Shown here: positions 36,116-47,807 of the stretch, in pieces
Position numbering within the stretch: position 1 is the stretch's first letter
Layout: each line of letters begins with the position of its first letter
NCBI RefSeq assembly: GCF_964340395.1
Contig: NC_135565.1
Coordinates: 18,067,209-18,131,208, forward strand
Direction: 5' to 3'
Source: Glandiceps talaboti
Lineage: Eukaryota; Hemichordata; Enteropneusta; Spengelidae
Length of the DNA: 64,000 nucleotides
Translations under genes and position numbers: made by a program
Notes under the pieces: model-generated
What the model was told of the DNA's origin: nothing
What the model saw: only the letters and a program-made list of their open reading frames with translations
Database searches by the model: none

Positions 36116-36529
36116 AAAAAAGGCGAGTCAAAGAAGCCATGTTCAATCAACTGTATCTTTCTGCATGTTGCAAATTGTTGATTTTCTGACTCCAAGATGC
36201 ACTGCGTGATACCACTTCACTTAGTGCACATGGTTAATTTTTGGCTGATTTTGTCTTTATTATATTTGATATTATAATATTTTCATTATTAAATGATGAA
36301 AATATGTATTGACCTCTGGTCATTCTGTAGAAGAATTACTCATTCTGGTCCACAAATAGTTGTAACTTGTAAATTAAGGGTATAATCAGGTGATGATCAC
36401 AGGTATCCCCTGAGCATCACTCCCACTATCCTGTCTGCACATATCAAATATGTAGCATTGTATGGGGTCATTGTAGTCTAGAGGCTATCCGTGGCCTCTA
36501 ATCTCTACATCAAACGTCTAGCTCAATGA

Positions 36530-36785
36530 GGTTCTGAGATGAGATTTCAAATTCAGACGAAGCCACCCACAGTCATTAACATTATGTCTTTGTTTATCAA
36601 TCACAAATTCTGACCAATGATAAGTTAGTATTCATTGGGGCCAGTTACATAATGTCTAAATATGGTATAGTAATGTCCAAATATGGTACATTTGTCAGAT
36701 CAGGACGCTACGTATATATAGTTACATCATTGTAATAGTTGGGTTTATTCACTTCGGAACAACTCTTGGTTCATGATTTCTCATT
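36530..36785 (+). repeat. Dispersed repeat, copy 2 of 3
   Basis: Related to 5815-6110 and, inverted, to about 25500-25680. It abuts the family A MITE at 36831, and a similar succession (this repeat near a family A copy) is seen in intron 4 of the first gene. Confidence 0.55.
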
Positions 36786-36830
36786 GAGCTATCAGTTTGC
36801 ACCACCCTTAGTCTAGCAGCTATCCATGGC

Positions 36831-37188
36831 TTTAAAGTGGCCATATGGATGAGAATTTGGTAATTATTTTGGATTTTCATTTGACAAAACAGCTTCACTA
36901 TGTTTTTCGACATGAAAATATAATGTGAAATAACATATACCAAGTCCATGTTCATAACTCAATAAACTGAAAAACATTAAACAACATGTAAAATGTTTGT
37001 TATTGTACGTACAATAACAACACTTTTTACACCTTTTTGCATCTTTTTACAATGTATTGAGTTATGAACATGGACTTGATATATGTTATTTCACATTATA
37101 TTTTCATGTAGAAAAATATAGTGAAGCTGTTTTATCAAATAAAAATCCAAAATAAATACCAAATTCTCATCCATATGGCCACTTTAAA
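36831..37188. mobile_element. Palindromic MITE family A, best copy
   Basis: Nearly perfect 358-bp palindrome: TTTAAAGTGGCCATATGG at the left and CCATATGGCCACTTTAAA at the right, with the halves complementary through the centre tgttattgtacgtacaataaca. The ends carry TTAA, compatible with TTAA target duplication (piggyBac-type) or a TTAA inside the repeat. Non-coding. Confidence 0.9.
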
Positions 37189-37856
37189 CCCAAAGCCGGT
37201 CCATTGTCAATACTACGGCTCATAATGTATATAACTCTGTATAAATTAAATTGCATGGATTCAATTTATCTATATGTGTTAATTTTTTTAGAATCTTGGA
37301 TGAGTTCTTATCATCTTGAATGTGACCTTTCACCTCAGTTGTGTGAACTTGAGGGTCAACCTTGGACGTAATGTATATTTGTTTCTAGATCAAAGCAATA
37401 GAGTGTAATTTAAGAAATCATAGAGTGTAAAACTAGTATAGCTACCAAGTCAAATAATGATAAAAAGCAAGTGTTCGAAATATTTTATGAATTTTATATA
37501 CTACATAGTTTTATAGTTTTAAATGTTCAATGTATGTTATTTATGACATTATGTTATGTTTTATATTTATCAAAAAGAAATACATCATTGTATATTACAT
37601 CAACTGGTGCTCTTTGTGTTCATTTTGTTTACTTCTTGGACGTCACAAACAAATATTGTTCAAAACATACAACGACCAAATAAATTGGGAATTCAAACTG
37701 CTTTGTAAATCCGTAAACATATATAAAATTACCATAAATTTCAACAAACTGCAGTTTAAGTTAACAGGTGACAAAACAGAGATAAGTATGTTCAACTTTG
37801 TAAAATCTGGTATCAAGTAAAATTTCTAAAAATTCGAGAATGTACTAACACCATGT

Positions 37857-38950
37857 TGTCATAAACCACAGTCAAGTTTTATGGTACCATCATCCAAAAC
37901 CTTGCCGATAGGTCTCATTATTTTGCAGTGTCGCGGAAGAAATAACAGCTGTGGTTTGCGATACATGTAATGTAACACTGCTACTGAAGGTCATCATGCC
38001 TGCATATTGCCAGTATATCTGTCAACCCGAATACAAGTTCATCGTTGGTATGGGCGCAAATTATTTCATGTATACACAAGGTTGGATAATTTGCTTTGTT
38101 GTGTTAGTTATAAAGCAAAATTCTATCTGAATGCCAATCGGTGAAAAATATGACCTCTAAAATAATGTTTGGGTGTATTATTACGAAATTGAAGTCAACC
38201 ACATTTTAAGCTCAAGTGGCTAAAATATGCTCATAGGATTAATTTTTACGTTTCATCCAAAAATCATTGTCATAAACAACAGACTCTTTCATGGCACCGT
38301 CCAAGATGCATTGCCAAAGAGATTCTGCCCATTTCGTTATTTATTTTCGCAATGTCGCAAAAGAAATAACAGCTCTGGTTTGCAAGAATGCCAAAAGTCA
38401 TCAGATTTTTGTTATACAAACTAAAAAATTATACATGACCATAGGGATAAATGCATGAATTGAGTGTCTCAACCATGTACTTTGTTGGTCTTTTATTGGC
38501 ATATACATAATGGGTAGGGAGAGGCTGGGTGTTAAACAGAATCTTTTACATAAACAAACTTTGTTAAAACAAAAGCACTGGGCCCTTGCCTGAGTGAGGG
38601 TGCTAACATGGCTCAGTACAGTAGTATATGTTCAAAAATTGTTGTATAATTGTTTTAGGCATTAGGAGATGAAAGTGCTCAAATAAGTGATATTGAAGTC
38701 AGGTGGTGGTGGGTCAATAATATATTCAAACTCCAAAAATACTGAGTGTTCATGCAGTCTAATAATTGGTGGAGATGATTCTAGGGATGATGAGATAATG
38801 AATTGTTCAAGGCTGGAAGATCAACATCGTCTTGTTGAATTTTGTTCCCGCAAACCATAGCTGTTATTTCTTCCGTGACTCTGCAAAATAACACCTCTTG
38901 GTGGAGCATTTTGGATGGTGCCATAAAAGAGGTTGTGTTTTATGACGATG
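37857..38950. repeat. Three related 105-120-bp blocks, the third inverted
   Basis: Blocks at 37857-37966, 38268-38387 and (opposite strand) 38848-38950 share gtcataaaccacag, catggcaccgtcca, gaagaaataacagctgtggt and tttgc. The outer two thus form a long inverted pair around about 900 bp with a direct copy in between. Confidence 0.6.
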
Positions 38951-39554
38951 GTTAGATTTAGGTATAAAAAATACTTTTGATAAACAGCAAAATTTCAATT
39001 AAGTGACAAAGTACAAAATATACTTTACGACCATTTTATTTCTGTACAATGAAAGATACCTGTTGACAATCAGTATGTCAGAGATAAAATAATGTAATAC
39101 AACTACATACTCTGTAACATAGATGTTTCCTTACTGCTATTATTATAATACGTAAATCTAATACACTAAAATATAAATACATGTACATATGTATGGAATA
39201 TTATACCCGGATCTGTGTCTGAACAATTTAATGCTTGATGTTGAAGGCTAATTTGTATGCATGTCTATATTAACATACATGATTAACAAGTGGAAATTTC
39301 AACAGGCATGTCATTAGTCATGGCGTAAAGTTTTAAGGCTTGACGATCCGAATTAATACTGTTCTGAAAACAAGGCGTATCATCGGCAAAGTACTTTCTT
39401 TTATCTCAATATCTTCATATTTGATAATTTTAAATTTGCTCTAACTGCAACTGGGACATTATTATTAGAGAATGGTAATAATTTGGGAGTGCTCTTTATT
39501 GCTTTAAGCATGAATGTGTTATCTGAAAAGCCCTGACAGTCACAGGTATGTCTG

Positions 39555-39932
39555 CATGAGGCCTAATAAAAAAAACATTTGCGTGGTTCCGATTACGCTC
39601 AATTTTAGAATAGGTGGGGTAGGTAGATTTTAAATTATTTTATTGTATTTTTTTCATGTGTGAGTGTCTAGTTCAGGTTTTCCAAATGGTATCTGTGTTG
39701 TTCATTTCTTCCTATCAGATGTACATCCATTACAGATTAGAAGAATAGTTTTCTTTTGTCTTTTAAAGTTGATGTCAGTTTCTGCATCCACTATTTCTTG
39801 TGAGACTTCACAATTTTTGTGATTTTATTATATTTTTCTCGAATATGTAAAAAAAGTTTAGGGTCAACAGTGAAAAGCTAGGTGGGGGTTGAGTAATCGG
39901 AACCAAACAATTATTTTTTTTTAGGCCTGATG
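39555..39932. mobile_element. TIR element (AGGCCTAA ends)
   Basis: The left end has aggcctaataaaaaaaacat and ggttccgattac. The right end has gtaatcggaacc and attattttttttaggcct. The arms are about 40 bp, the total about 378 bp, and there is no coding capacity. Confidence 0.75.
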
Positions 39933-41467
39933 AGCATGTTGGTTCATTTCATTCAGACAAAATGTAGCAAGAAACTGTATTCATTCAATCTTGCTATCTT
40001 AAAAAGTGTAGCATGTGCAGTTAACAGTTTCTTATCGTTTTCTGCACGGTTGAATCGAACAGACTCGTTGAACAGTAACTTGAAAAGGACTGTCATAACT
40101 AAATATTACAAAAAATTTAATGGCTTTGATAATGATAGACCTACTTTACAGATCATCAAATTTTACAGACAAAGAATCATGGTAATGAATTATAATTTTT
40201 CACATTATCAAAATTAAGAATGGTAAACTAAACAAAACATAAACATAAAACCCAGGAAACAGTATTCCAAGCTACATGTACAATGTTTGATACAGGCAGT
40301 GTTACATGTTTATATACTACAAACATGTGACTATGACTATACTGAGAAATCAAACACAAACCATTGAAAAATCATACAATGTGACTTCCATAGTAGAAGA
40401 AAAATATGTGTGTACCAGACTGGCAAAATATTTAGTCTTGAGTTGTTTCAGTGCAGAATATTATAAAATTCTTAACACCTAAAGTAGAATTTTACCAGCT
40501 ATGCACATCATAAAAAGGAGTTGAACAGTTATTTCATTTTTTGTCATTATTAATATTATAGAACCATCTGAAATAAGTTGACCTTGTTCTTTGAGGTATT
40601 AAAATTAATATTACAAGTATTGAAAACTTCACAGCTAGCCACACACTGTGAAAAGACATCCCTGGGGCAACCTTATCTATAAATCCGGCCACCCTCTTGT
40701 GACTGTAGGCACAAATCATGTAGGATAGCGTGTTGGAATCATCACAAAATAATAGGTAACTAATATCTAATATTTGTGTATGCAAATATGTTGCTGATAT
40801 ACAAATGTACATGTACATGTGATGTGTTATGTCCTATTCAAGGACCAAATATCAACATTCAAACCTGTCAGAGAGCTACATTTTGTATCAGCTGATTTTA
40901 ACCACACATACCATGTGCAGTGTGGGCATGAACATATAGGGTGTACATGTAACTATCAGTAAACGACATGGAGTGAAATGATTGGTTGAAACACCATGTT
41001 GTTACAAAGCAGCACACAGACCCCCTACAATCATTCTTGGAAAGGGATGAGAAGAGCGAGCGTAACAACTGATTCTTTCAGTCTAAGCGAGCCCAGAGGT
41101 CATGGTAACATTTTTTACCAAGCATATTTACTGACGCACCACACACATTGAAACAAATATGTTCAAACCCGTTAGTCATGCATAATCCTCTTTCAACCAG
41201 GAAAGTATTGTTTGTACACAAAAACACTACAAGTTGAGAAAAACAACATTAACAGAACACTAAGTTCTCCCTAATTACCCTTGGCTTTCAACCTCTGAAA
41301 ATAGTTGCTCCATAACTATTAACAGCCCTTATGGTAACAGACACTTACTAGTGTCCTCATACTCATAGCCAGGAAATATAATAAGTGTAAAATATACAAT
41401 AATGTTGATGGATAGCTTTGGCATTGTTGGTGTTCCATTTAACCATGACCTTCACATAAATAACAAT

Positions 41468-41826
41468 AATAATGTTGTATAGTGTTTTCCCACTCTGTGC
41501 TCAAAGCGCTTTACAAGTACAATGTATTACCCCTGGTACGGATCTGTAGCGGCCAAACAGCCCTTTATACTTTCTCAACTCCCTGGGGAACATACAATCC
41601 ATTGCAGCCTTTATAAGTGCATAGGATTAAAGCATTCACATTGCAACTGCTATCCTTCCAGGTACCCAATTATACATCTCAGGTTGACCGAGGCACAATC
41701 ATAGTTCAAATCTTACCAACAGACTTTAGCCATTCAGAAACAAACAGCAGTAATGAGGCTCGAACCTGCAACCTGTACATGTAGCTTTCAAGTCAGTCAC
41801 TCTAACCATTCCACCATTATGACTTA
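41468..41826 (-). mobile_element. tRNA-headed SINE, minus-strand copy
   Basis: Reverse complement of the family at 15032: tcaaagcgctttacaagtac near the 3' end, aactccctggggaacataca in the body, and ggctcgaacctgcaacctgt carrying the inverted B-box. The tail is reduced to a short AAT repeat at 41461-41470. It lies just downstream of the zinc-finger gene and may be part of its 3' UTR. Confidence 0.82.
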
Positions 41827-41926
41827 ATACGGTATTACAGGAGTGTATATGCACAATGTACATGACATATCTTTCAATCTATACATGTATGTTAAACTGT
41901 GCAACTTTTATGGGTTTGATGAACAG

Positions 41927-43515
41927 TTAGCCCTCATGTCCCCGAGTAAAATGACACATGAAATCATATTTATCTTTACATTGTTGTCCACACACACCAC
42001 ACTGGAATGGATGGTGATGACTGTGCCATCCCATGTGAATGGTATGCATGACACGATCCCCAAACACTATATCACAAAATTCACACTGCAAGGAATCCTT
42101 GTCTTGAAATTTTGTCTTCTTACTGGCCGACTTCCTAGATGGGCTAGCAGGAATGTTAGAAGTTGATGGGCTTGGTGCGTGGTGATTAAATGTATGAAGA
42201 CCTGGACTGTTCATGCTGTGATGAGACATCGGACTAATCGGTGTGGGGCAGCGGACACCAAAACTATTTGAAACAGGGGCTGGCATGTCAGATGCACTTG
42301 CTCTACTTGATGGACTTGATACAACTGGTCTGCTGCCAGGAGTTGACTTTACACTTGTTGGAGGAACACTCCCTGATTTATCAAAGTAAATCACATCAGT
42401 TGGCAAGATGTTATCTGTTGATGTGTTTGGGATATTTTCCTGACTACAATCTTGTGATTGAGAGTTACTCGTATTTACTTCCTTGGTTTGTTGTCCAGTA
42501 CTGTTAGGTTCTTCATCAGATAACAAAGTTCCAATAACACTATCGGCTGTCATTTCTACATCATCATTTCTGTTAGAGACATCATCATTTCCTGCATCAC
42601 ATGTGCTACTTTCAGCTCTCTTCTGACTACTTTTTTCTCGGTATGTTTTTGAAAGACTTGATGAATACAACAACCGTTGCTGTATGGATGCTGGTGAAAA
42701 TGCTATCGTCGTAGGTATGGACTCTGAGGACGACTGCTCCTCCTCATGCTGTTGTTCCCTCTCCCTTTCACATGCAGGAAACTGATGTCCTTCTTCTTTC
42801 ATTTCTAACTGGGAGGCTGCATGTTCAAGTGCTTGTACTGGCACTGGTGTTGATTCAGTAGGGGCTTCACTCTCAGATTCCATATTCGTATTTACCACTA
42901 CTTCATTACGAGCTTCAATGTTGGAGTTACCGATAACCTCCCATTGTTGAATTTCTTCATTCAGAATAGAGTTGTCACTTTGAGTATTAACTGGAGGCAA
43001 GACTGGCATGGAATAGCTGCTTGTGGGTATGTTCTGAGGGTTAAAATCTACTGGAAATTGGGGCATAACTGGTTGACTGTGTGTAGCTGGCAGGGTAACA
43101 TGTATTCTATGACTTAAAGGTTCACTTTGTTGCACCATTTGGAGTTGACTTGGAGCTCTTGCATCGGGCATCTGACTCTGCTTCTGTAGCGCATTCATGG
43201 CATGTCGATTTGAAATATGTACAGTCAGTGAGTCAAAAAACTTAAAATACAATCCACAATGGGGACAGCGGAATTTCCGCAACTTATTATTGTTATTGCT
43301 ATGTCGTAGTTTGATGTGTGCTGTTAAATTTCCACGAATTGTGCTGGCATATCCACATAAATCACAGCGATAAGGTTTCACTCCTGTATGAATTCTCATG
43401 TGCTGGTGGAGGTGTCCTTTTTGTTTGAAAGCTTGTGGACATACAGTGCATTTGAAAGGCCTTGGAGCATTGTCCAGCGATCTGTAGAATGGTAGTCTCT
43501 TTTGCATATTCATCT
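41927..43515 (-). CDS. Zinc-finger factor with Ikaros/Hunchback-type C-terminal finger pair (main exon)
   Basis: Open frame of about 530 codons ending in TGA at 41927-41929. Fingers near the N-terminal side: FKCTVCPQAFKQKGHLHQHM, then YRCDLCGYASTIRGNLTAHI and FRCPHCGLYFKFFDSLTVHI. A long disordered Ser/Thr/Pro/Glu-rich region follows (about 330 residues). The C-terminal pair LQCEFCDIVFGDRVMHTIHM and FQCGVCGQQCKDKYDFMCHF then ends in TRGHEG. That last pair matches the Ikaros/Hunchback dimerisation fingers (VMYTIHMGCH, then HITRGEH). So it is a nuclear DNA-binding regulator that likely dimerises with itself. Candidate acceptors are just before the ATG at 43513 or inside at 43482 (ttctacag); the 5' exons are not resolved. 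Confidence 0.85.
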
Positions 43516-44208
43516 TGCACGATAAATGATAGCAATGCAATTGATTTATGGTAAATTCATAGGTGTTCAGTCAATGTCTGTTTCATGAACCAATATTTAT
43601 GACAATGAATCCAAATATTCGACCGACAGGGACCATATGCTACACAAAATCATTCATTGAAGGTTCTCGCCTTAGCAAGTTGAGAAGTTCATGTGGTTAT
43701 TTTAGCTGAGTTGTTACTAGAGAACTGACTCGTTCTTGAATCAACTGATGCATATACGGTACATGTATGCTAACAGCACTGGCAATGATGCAATGTACTT
43801 CAGTACAGTAGTAAGTTAGTCATCAATCCTCATGTCTCACCTGTAAATAAACAAATACGTAAAAAAAAAAGTCATCTTTAAGGAATTCAACTCAAGTACA
43901 TGTACATTGAACATGTACAAAGTATTTCACAAGTACACAATGTATATATACATGCACATGTATGTATGTATGTATGTATGTATGTATGTATGTATGTATG
44001 TATGCAGCACTACTACTAGTATCAAATGAACATTTCTACTCAGTCAAAAATGTAAATGTTTCGACACTGTGAGTGGAAATTTTAATTAGATACTGTGAAT
44101 CCAGAGTCCATGACTGTTCATTCTTGCAGATAACAGTGTTCTTCCAAGGAAGTATGGGGCTTTAATTTATTAACAAAGTTGTACTTTTATGCACAATGAA
44201 TGATAGAG

Positions 44209-44249
44209 CATGGATGTATTAGGCCTGAGATCTCCTAATACATCCATGG
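44209..44249. repeat. Hairpin with CATGGATGTATTAG arms, second copy
   Basis: catggatgtattag, loop gcctgagatct, ctaatacatccatg. Arms identical to those at 18553-18596 with a different loop. Confidence 0.75.
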
Positions 44250-44394
44250 ATAGAGAGACTGTGTTAATGATAATGTCGACTGTTCTCAAGAATTCATGGG
44301 AGCCAACTACTTTATCAAGGTCTAGGTAGAATTCTGCATACACACTTAGTGGTAATACAGTACACGTATATCTCAGAGTCAAAGCCTTTTCTCC

Positions 44395-44672
44395 TTGGCA
44401 CTAGCTGTCTACGATTCTATTGAGTGACTTTGTACAGCAAAGCTCCCAGATCTGTGCTCGAAGTTGAAGGCAATAGAAAATTACAGAATGCATTTTAAAA
44501 CTGAATATCAATTCAAGCAAGGGAAAGTAAGATTGACAGACACGCTTCACGTGTAGTAACCCTTCACATCTGCATTTATACACCCGTCGTTGCACTTCAT
44601 GAATTTCAGCTCGGCAATAAACTGCACCTTTCTCGATCTCGTTGGAAATCAGTTCTACTCCATTGAGTAACA
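44395..44672 (-). CDS. Possible internal coding exon, uncertain
   Basis: An open stretch on the minus strand reads LLNGVELISNEIEKGAVYCR, then AEIHEVQRRVYKCRCEGLLH. It looks protein-like in composition, between an acceptor-like gacgaaag and several GTGAAG or GTGCAA donors. It does not join in frame to the first exon at 44812-44931 (phase 1) directly, so either an unseen exon lies between them or this is chance. It is not recognised as any family. Confidence 0.25.
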
Positions 44673-44811
44673 GCTTTCGTCAAATAACAATAGCTGCCGT
44701 TTACAAATTATGAAAATAGCAAAAATGCACGTTCATTTTTGTTTTTAAAGATTTGAACATATCATAAACACTGCAATAACTCCAAGGTCGACGGAGTACG
44801 TTTGTATACTC

Positions 44812-44931
44812 ACCGATTTCAGAGCAAGCAATCACAACTGTCGGGCGACTTGTTTTTAACAACAATCTCGCGTCTCGTTCAAAACGAGATTCGTCTGACT
44901 CATAAAGGAATGTTCCAAATGAACGCGCCAT
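44812..44931 (-). CDS. Probable first coding exon of a minus-strand gene
   Basis: ATG at 44931, CpG-bearing codons, peptide MARSFGTFLYESDESRFERD then ARLLLKTSRPTVVIACSEI, ending ATCG|gtgagtat, a strong donor in phase 1. It lies 237 bp from the ITFG2 start on the opposite strand. It may be the first exon of the zinc-finger gene downstream (41927-43515) or of another gene; the product is not recognised. Confidence 0.45.
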
Positions 44932-45168
44932 GTAAGAAAAAGTGTACAGGAGTTTGCTTTATAGTGTAAAAATCTTACATTTTATAGTAAAAAAATCGGT
45001 TGGACCAATTTTAAATAGATCTATACGCTGCTGTATGGCAATGAAATTCAAACGAGATTTGAGTTGAGGTCAAGGGTGAAGGGTCAAAAAGAAAATGGCT
45101 GCGCCCTGTGAAAAGAATTTTGTGATGGAGATGTGATTTTAAACAACATTATTATACTTTGGAAAGAC
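44932..45168. promoter_or_regulatory. Presumptive bidirectional promoter
   Basis: 237 bp separate the minus-strand first ATG (44931) from the ITFG2 ATG (45169). A head-to-head arrangement this tight normally means a shared promoter. No TATA box at a convincing position was seen on the ITFG2 side. Inferred from gene geometry. Confidence 0.45.
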
Positions 45169-47456
45169 ATGAGATCCGTGTCATTTGTACAGAGGTTGGA
45201 GTTGGATGTACCAGGGAACTTATTCACTCATGCATTTGTGCTTGGTGACGTCGACAATGACAAGGTTGGACAAAGATTCGAAAAAATTCGAATTAGCAAC
45301 CGCTAATTTCTAAGGGGTACACCGTACCACATTGATTTCGGGGGGGGGGGGGGGCTAGAGAAATTTTGAAAACAAAACGTTGCCTGCCAAAAGTCGGGAA
45401 AAATATCTTGACGAACTCTAGACAGAAAAAAAAAATTGTTTCCAGGGTATGAGCTACAAAAATTGTAGTGCTGCAAGTGCAGAAGCTACAGTGTAGCTAT
45501 ATAATAATTTATAAATGTCAAATTCCCAGGCAGATGTGTTTCTGGCATATTATTACTACCTTGACATGTTAAAATAGCGCCAGAAAGCATTCTTTTAGTC
45601 CTTGAATTTCAATAATCTCCAGGACGGGATGGGGGAATTCCCACCCACCTTCCTCCACTAGGCTCCCTCAAACTTCTATTCAACTTTTACTGCCTACTTT
45701 CCAATTTTACGAGCTATTTTTGAAATATTAAAGCTGCAGTCATTGTTACTCTGTACTTTAGAAATAAGCTACATTCACCATGTATGTCTCCTCATATGAG
45801 AATGCTCAATTTCAAAAATAAAAAGTTACACAACACGGTGCGGCAAAATTTCAGCATATACTAAAATTTGTTAAAAAATTTCTGTACCCCTACAGGGCAA
45901 AAGATTTGCTGTCTACATGTAGTTGCTCTTGAAAAAAAATTGCTGTCTTGGTGGTTGGAAAAAAAAATGTTGGGTCCAAATCCTCTAGGCCCCCCCCCCC
46001 CCCAAAAAAAAATGGTTTACCCCTAAATCACCATCTCTAAGTCAGACCACCAAACAATTTTTTTGTGGGGGGAGTGAGTGAGTGTGTGTGTGTGTGTGGG
46101 GGGGGGGCTTCCTAAGAGAAAGGGTATGTGTGTGTGTGTGTGTGTGTGTGCAAGTACATGTAAGGGAGGGGATGGGATAGAGCAAGAATGCATTGATTAT
46201 TTGTGTGCTGCACATGTGAGAATTCCTACATTGTATCATAAACATACAACAGTAGAAGTTGTTCTATGGCAATATAAACAATTTGATGTCCTGATTTAGT
46301 TTACAAAAATGTATGCATAATAAGTTGACAAAACCCCTAGTATGCAATCAACTGTATACATGTATCATTACACTTTTGTATATTAAATATTTTTACCTAA
46401 ATAAAAAACTTGTCAACTCAGCCTGTGTTTCTTCTAGTTGTATTTATTTATGTACAGTTACGTTATGTAGATAAAGTAAAGTTACTCGTTAACATTAGGA
46501 TTCTGTCCTTTGTATTATAATGAACATTTTCTATGTATTTACTTTGTAGGAGAATGAGTTTGTTGTTGGCACAGTGAATGGTTTATTATGTATTTTCAAA
46601 GGAATGAATACACAGCCATGGAAAGTGGCAAGTGGACTAGGAATGGTTAGTACTAGTAGTCTCACAGACCTTGTCAATTCCCAGTTCAATATCATTTACA
46701 ACTCTGTCTGCTAGCCCAAAGACTTGGCTATCTGACTCAACATACTGGCCTTACAGAATACTAATGTGAAAGCCATATTCAAACCATGATAGCCAAGTCT
46801 CTGGTCTATCTGTCTGCTCACCAGATTTATGATGTTAAAATGACTGCGGAGTTGCACATCTTGCAAGTTTAATAAACTATGTTGGATATTGATTCACTTA
46901 CTTTCACTCAACCTGTTTATGAAGTGTCATTTTCATTGAGTAAATAGTCTGTACATGTAGATGTACATTTATTTGAAATAGTTAGAGCATATTAAAAGTA
47001 CAAAAAGACACATTAATGTATCAACGTTTTCAGCAATTTGTAAACTCATGGAATATACAGTATGGTGCTCCTGGTAGAAAAGTACTTAATCAACACTTTT
47101 GAATATTGCAATATAGTAAAAAGTACTTCAGAAAATAATTAAACTTTCAAGTTAGGCAAAGATTCAGAGTCATATTTAGATTTGTAAAATCTTCATGTTA
47201 TTGTATATCTTTGGATTTGGACTCAGTCTTGTTTATGAATCTGAATTTCAGGTTACCTGTGTTGGTGTTGGAGACATTTGCAATAAAAAGACAGTAAGTT
47301 TTCTTAAATGAAAGTGAAATAAGATTATTGAATTGAATGACTGTATAGGGGCCATCTCACATTGTTGTATATTTCGTCATATCTGAAAGTGATCTGATAT
47401 GTATACAGTGGTTAAATTTCTTGTCTATCATTGTATCAATTCAATGTCAATGATAG

Positions 47457-47496
<40 letters not shown>

Positions 47497-47772
47497 TGAT
47501 TTATTATGATTTACTATGATTGCCATGGAAAACTCCATGGCAAAACAGGGAAGGAAGCCTCAAAGACTTAATTTGATATTTTCTCCCATCATGATTTTTC
47601 TTCTAGTTCTGTGTAGCCCTTATCGCTGTCGATGTATATGAACTCTGAGGTGGCGCCAAACTTGATTAGCGAAAAGCTATTTTTTTTACTCCAAATTGCC
47701 AATTTGTTTATTTATTTCCTGTCATTATGTAATTGTCACTTACTTTAAATTGGCAATAAAATGAATGAATCA

Positions 47773-47807
<35 letters not shown>

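Larger units (their letters stand above)
31512..41926. other. About 10 kb without a supported gene
   Basis: Contains the 3' UTR of the receptor gene at its left end. After that there are only repeats: family A MITEs at 32463 and 36831, a degenerate minisatellite (tgacttgttgaccaatgact type, about 33110-33420), TIR elements at 34062 and 39555, a minisatellite at 35680, a repeat at 36530, a trio of related blocks at 37857, 38268 and 38848, and a SINE at 41468. The longest open frames are under 100 codons and show no protein signature. Confidence 0.6.

Noticed and set aside
39930-40217. 95-codon plus-strand frame
   Set aside because: It begins at the end of a TIR element, has no recognisable domain, no splice context and ordinary AT-rich composition.
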